Assembly (NCBI RefSeq): GCF_037975245.1
Contig: NC_092579.1
Coordinates: forward strand, 1,174,501 to 1,238,500
DNA: 64,000 bases
Reading direction: 5' to 3'
From: Apostichopus japonicus
Taxonomy: Eukaryota > Echinodermata > Holothuroidea > Aspidochirotida > Stichopodidae
In this document: positions 60,504-64,000 of the stretch, in pieces
Layout: each line of letters starts with the position of its first letter
Numbering within the stretch: the first letter of the stretch is position 1
Translations under genes and position numbers: made by a program
Notes under the pieces: generated by a model
What the model saw: the letters and a program-made list of their open reading frames with translations, nothing else
Told to the model about the DNA's origin: nothing
Databases searched by the model: none

Positions 60504-63500
60504 GGTATGCAGCGCTATCTAATGGCAGCTCTACAAAAGTGCTCCTCATTGTTTTGGGAATAACCTGTGTTATATTGTTTGGAAAGTTGCTGTGTTTTTC
60601 AGTATTTGTTGTGTTTGTTATTCTGTTAAATATGGACATATTTTTGTGACTTTTGTACTTGGATTTACCACTAAATATTTGTGAGAAAATCTTGAACTCT
60701 CTATCCTTACTAGTGTTAAGAAAATGCATGCAGTAACCATTAAACACACAAGAGAGTTTCTTCTTGCTGTAGAGAAATCTGTTAAGTCTTGTGTGGGCTT
60801 TCAGCCAAGGAAAAGGACAATAGATGATTTAAATCCATTCAGGAGACCCACTCGCAGAGGAACAAAGGCTGGCATTAAATTCAGGAGATGCATACCAGTG
60901 CTTATAAATAGAGATTGTGCTAATTGGAATAACAAAAGCAATGAGGGTAAACAATCAGGGATAAATTTTAACAATCTAATCCAGCTACCTACCAACAATC
61001 TAATTCAGCAACCTACAGGACTCAAAGAAACATACCATAATGATATGCAATATGAAATTCAAACTGTAATTAAACCAAGGCTTGTGAACCACGTTAGAAC
61101 TATCAAAACGCACCGCAATAATTTACATGTCATAAAAAGGGATCATAAACTTAAATTCAATAACCAGCATACCAAGCCGCTAATAGTGTTCTTACAAAAT
61201 GTTCGCTCCATCAGCAATAAAGCAATATCTGTTTCTGACTTTGTTGTATCGAATGATATTGACATTTTAGCACTAACTGAAACATGGCTGGGAAATGTGA
61301 CTGACAGCTCTGTAATAGGTAACCTTGTCCCTACGGGTTATGAATTTGAGCATGTCCCCCGTTCCACCGGAAAGACTGGAGGAGGGGTTGGGTTGCTGTT
61401 TAAATCTGGATTATCACTAAAGATTAACACCTCGACTAAGGATAATCTCTACACGCATTTTGAGCATATGGATTGCTGTATCAGCACTGGTGATTTACAA
61501 TTTGCATTAAGTGTTATCTACCGACCCCCTCCCTCTTCTAAAAATGGATTCAAGAATTCTATATTTTTTGATGAATGGGCACTTTATCTAGAAAGTATTA
61601 CAGCCATGAAAGATCGTGTGACCATCGTTGGTGATTTGAACTTTCACCTGGATAACCCTAATGATGTTGATTCACAGAAGTTTTCTAGACTTTTAAATGT
61701 CCATGGTTTAAAACAACATGTCGTTGGTGCAACTCATCGTGCTGGACATACCCTGGATGTAGTGATAACCCGAGAACACAGTGACATACTGTATGGTTCA
61801 CCATCTATTGTTGACGCATGTCTTGGTAATATGAATGGAAATTTGACTTGTGATCATTACGCTGTAAGTCTCAACATCAATACGCATAAACCAGATCACA
61901 TTCGCAAAGTTACAACGTTCAGAAAGTTTCGTGATATCAATGTTCCTGATTTTATCGATGACATCAAACATTGTGAAACCTTAATGAATGTCAATCAGTC
62001 GGTTGAGGAGCTAGTGGCTGCCTACATTAATCATTTGAGCAAATTAGTTGATCGCCATGCACCAGAATGTACCAAGACAATTACTTTACGACCCAATACC
62101 CCATGGTACACAGACACACTCAGACATGCAAAACATGAACGAAGAAAGGCTGAAAGAAAATGGAGGACGACTCGTCTTACTGTCCACTGGCAAATTTATA
62201 GAAACCAATGTAAAGTTGTTAATAAACTTCTAGTTCAAGAAAAACGGAACTATTATTGCAACAAAATTGCGGAATGTGGCAGTGATCAAAGACGACTTTT
62301 CAGTCTAACCAAAGACTTAATGGGTGAACCAAATGATGCCACATTGCCATCAAACACATGTGTTGAAAGTCTTGCTAATCAATTTGGTGAGTTCTTTATA
62401 AACAAGGTAGCAGCTATTCGTGAGGAATATGATACTTGTGATGCCACGGCCAGTGTAGACGTAATGGCAGACGATAGTATTTTTGGTGGTTGTCCTCTAG
62501 AATCTTTCTCTCCTGCCACCGAAGAAGAGGTACGGAAGCTAATTACAAGCTCCCCAACAAAGTCCTGCAACTTGGATCCTATACCTACCTGGCTATTGAA
62601 GCAATGTGTCGATGCACTCCTGCCAATTATAACCGCCATCATAAACCAATCACTGATTGAATCAAAGGTGCCGTCTTGTTTTAAGCGTTCTATTGTTAAA
62701 CCACTGCTCAAAAAGCCTGGTATGAATAAAGAAGTGTTTAAAAACTACCGACCTGTATCAAATTTACCTTTTATATCCAAACTTTTAGAAAAAGTTGTTG
62801 CAATACGCCTTCAACATCACTTAAATGCCAATGCTTTGCATGATAATCTCCAATCTGCATATCGCCAGTACCATTCAACTGAGTCAGCTTTACTAAGAGT
62901 ACATAACGATATTGCTGCAGCTCTTGACAAGAGGTCCCAAACAATGATGGTCATGTTGGACCTATCGGCAGCCTTCGATCTTATTGATCATGAGATCTTA
63001 TTTAATCGTCTCCAACATACTTTTGGAATTGCGTCAAACTCATTAAAATGGTTTAAATCATATTTTAGGGACAGAATGCAATGTATACAAATTGATAATG
63101 TTATATCTGACGAGAAACAGCTAAGATTTGGGGTGCCACAAGGATCTGTACTTGGTCCTTTGATATATTGTATGTTTACCCGTCCAGTTGGAGAAATAAT
63201 TCAGCGCCATAACATCAACCATCACTGTTATGCTGATGATACACAATTGTATTTGAATTTTGGTGCCCTTGAGTCCTGGAATGATGTATCTTTAAAGGTC
63301 CAAGCATGCCTTTCAGATATAGTCAGGTGGATGCGGGTTAATTGCTTGAAACTTAACCAGGACAAAACTGAGTTCATTGTATTTTCACCAAAATTTCAGG
63401 GTAATGCTATTCAAGACTTGTATATAAATATGGGACCTAACACCATATGTTCAGTTCCTAAAGTAAAGAATTTAGGTGTATATCTTGATCACAATCTTAC

Positions 63501-64000
63501 CATGGATAATCAAGTTGACTCTATCTGTAAGTCCTGTTATTGGCAGATCCGGAATATTGGCAAAATTAGAAGGTATATCTCAGATGATGCATGTAAGACT
63601 TTAATCCATGCCCTTGTGACATCAAAACTGGACTACTGCAATGCCCTGCAATATGGCCTGCCTCACAAGCTAACCGATCGCCTTCAGCGAGTTCAGAATC
63701 GCGCTGCACGGCTTGTGAGTCGCACTCGTAGACATGAGCATATTACACCCGTATTACGTGACTTACATTGGTTGCCGATTCATTGCAGGTTCAATTATAA
63801 GATTCTGTTATATACATATAAGTCACTTAATGGTTTAGCCCCTATCTACCTCTCTGAATTAATGCATAAATACAAGCCTACTCGATCTCTACGCTCAGAA
63901 TCCAAGTCCTTACTTACCAAACCTGTCATTAAAACTTCTACATACGGAAACAGGCGTTTCGATTACTCATCTGCGACATTATGGAACAGTTTATCGGAGG
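60504..64000 (+). mobile_element. CR1/L2-like LINE, 5' end and most of ORF2
   Basis: The LINE begins where the right arm of the long-arm element is cut (60504). It has about 220 bp of 5' untranslated sequence and an uninterrupted ORF to the window edge. The 3' end and the rest of the arm should lie beyond 64000. Confidence 0.8.
60724..64000 (+). CDS. LINE ORF2: APE endonuclease and reverse transcriptase, open to the window edge
   Basis: From ATG 60724 (previous in-frame stop TGA at 60682-60684) all 1,092 complete codons are open. The N-terminal ~155 residues are basic and Asn-rich. The APE-type endonuclease follows: QNVRSISNK (~158), LTETWLG (~185), IYRPP, GDLNFH (~303), AGHTLD (~340) and CDHYAV (~376). 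The reverse transcriptase shows NYRPVSNLPFISK (~675), MLDLSAAFD (~744), GVPQGSVLGPL (~803) and the catalytic YADD (836-839). The C-terminal part has LDYCNALQYGL and LHWLPI, as in CR1/L2 and relatives. This enzyme nicks DNA and copies its own RNA at the target. No damage is seen, so it may be young. Confidence 0.92.
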   Translation, partial: MHAVTIKHTREFLLAVEKSVKSCVGFQPRKRTIDDLNPFRRPTRRGTKAGIKFRRCIPVLINRDCANWNNKSNEGKQSGINFNNLIQLPTNNLIQQPTGLKETYHNDMQYEIQTVIKPRLVNHVRTIKTHRNNLHVIKRDHKLKFNNQHTKPLIVFLQNVRSISNKAISVSDFVVSNDIDILALTETWLGNVTDSSVIGNLVPTGYEFEHVPRSTGKTGGGVGLLFKSGLSLKINTSTKDNLYTHFEHMDCCISTGDLQFALSVIYRPPPSSKNGFKNSIFFDEWALYLESITAMKDRVTIVGDLNFHLDNPNDVDSQKFSRLLNVHGLKQHVVGATHRAGHTLDVVITREHSDILYGSPSIVDACLGNMNGNLTCDHYAVSLNINTHKPDHIRKVTTFRKFRDINVPDFIDDIKHCETLMNVNQSVEELVAAYINHLSKLVDRHAPECTKTITLRPNTPWYTDTLRHAKHERRKAERKWRTTRLTVHWQIYRNQCKVVNKLLVQEKRNYYCNKIAECGSDQRRLFSLTKDLMGEPNDATLPSNTCVESLANQFGEFFINKVAAIREEYDTCDATASVDVMADDSIFGGCPLESFSPATEEEVRKLITSSPTKSCNLDPIPTWLLKQCVDALLPIITAIINQSLIESKVPSCFKRSIVKPLLKKPGMNKEVFKNYRPVSNLPFISKLLEKVVAIRLQHHLNANALHDNLQSAYRQYHSTESALLRVHNDIAAALDKRSQTMMVMLDLSAAFDLIDHEILFNRLQHTFGIASNSLKWFKSYFRDRMQCIQIDNVISDEKQLRFGVPQGSVLGPLIYCMFTRPVGEIIQRHNINHHCYADDTQLYLNFGALESWNDVSLKVQACLSDIVRWMRVNCLKLNQDKTEFIVFSPKFQGNAIQDLYINMGPNTICSVPKVKNLGVYLDHNLTMDNQVDSICKSCYWQIRNIGKIRRYISDDACKTLIHALVTSKLDYCNALQYGLPHKLTDRLQRVQNRAARLVSRTRRHEHITPVLRDLHWLPIHCRFNYKILLYTYKSLNGLAPIYLSELMHKYKPTRSLRSESKSLLTKPVIKTSTYGNRRFDYSSATLWNSLSE

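Noticed and set aside
62048-62711. Small frames 62048-62233 (+) and 62379-62711 (-)
   Set aside because: Shadows of the long LINE ORF, which reads through in another frame.

Overview
The window is animal nuclear DNA. It has GT-AG introns, long low-density intronic stretches and very many transposon remnants. The gene families (CYP2-clan P450, gustatory-receptor-like 7TM protein) and the LINE and hAT-type repeats suggest a marine invertebrate, most likely a deuterostome such as an echinoderm or hemichordate. That placement is inference; nothing in the window fixes the species.

Host genes, all on +: (1) The last four exons of a CYP2-clan cytochrome P450 (524-649, 1389-1628, 2328-2426, 25577-25830). 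The last two are separated by a 23.15 kb intron although the protein reads straight across it. (2) Inside that intron, a possible small same-strand gene of about 109 codons (5583-14685) with a C-terminal CPxC zinc-finger-like motif and two phase-compatible terminal exons. (3) An orphan terminal exon (34076-34195). (4) A complete three-exon 449-residue 7TM gene resembling gustatory-receptor-like proteins (38310-41298).

Repeats make up most of the rest. The P450 intron holds two blocks of a degenerate ~370 bp tandem satellite (7.77-10.3 kb and 17.3-24.3 kb). The second block is split by two DNA transposons with clean 8 bp target duplications; one of these carries a THAP domain. From 27.0 to 32.05 kb there is a decayed element with ~410 bp inverted arms around a protein resembling a FEN1-like nuclease with a Cys-rich CXC tail, itself broken by a composite hAT-like element with a 5 bp duplication. 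Related composites lie at 42.66-46.02 and 51.27-53.76 kb. A ~100 bp subterminal module recurs at nine places in transposon families with different ends. The last 7 kb holds a second long-inverted-arm element (57.44-60.50 kb) containing a decayed antisense L1/Tx1-like reverse transcriptase. Its right arm is interrupted by a CR1/L2-like LINE whose ORF is open from 60724 to the window edge.

The host genes show no shared pathway. The P450 and the receptor-like gene are simply neighbours, separated by about 12 kb of transposon-rich DNA. Between them is a 10 bp minisatellite that forms an array of nuclear-receptor-type DR4 half-sites, 0.8 kb upstream of the receptor-like gene.
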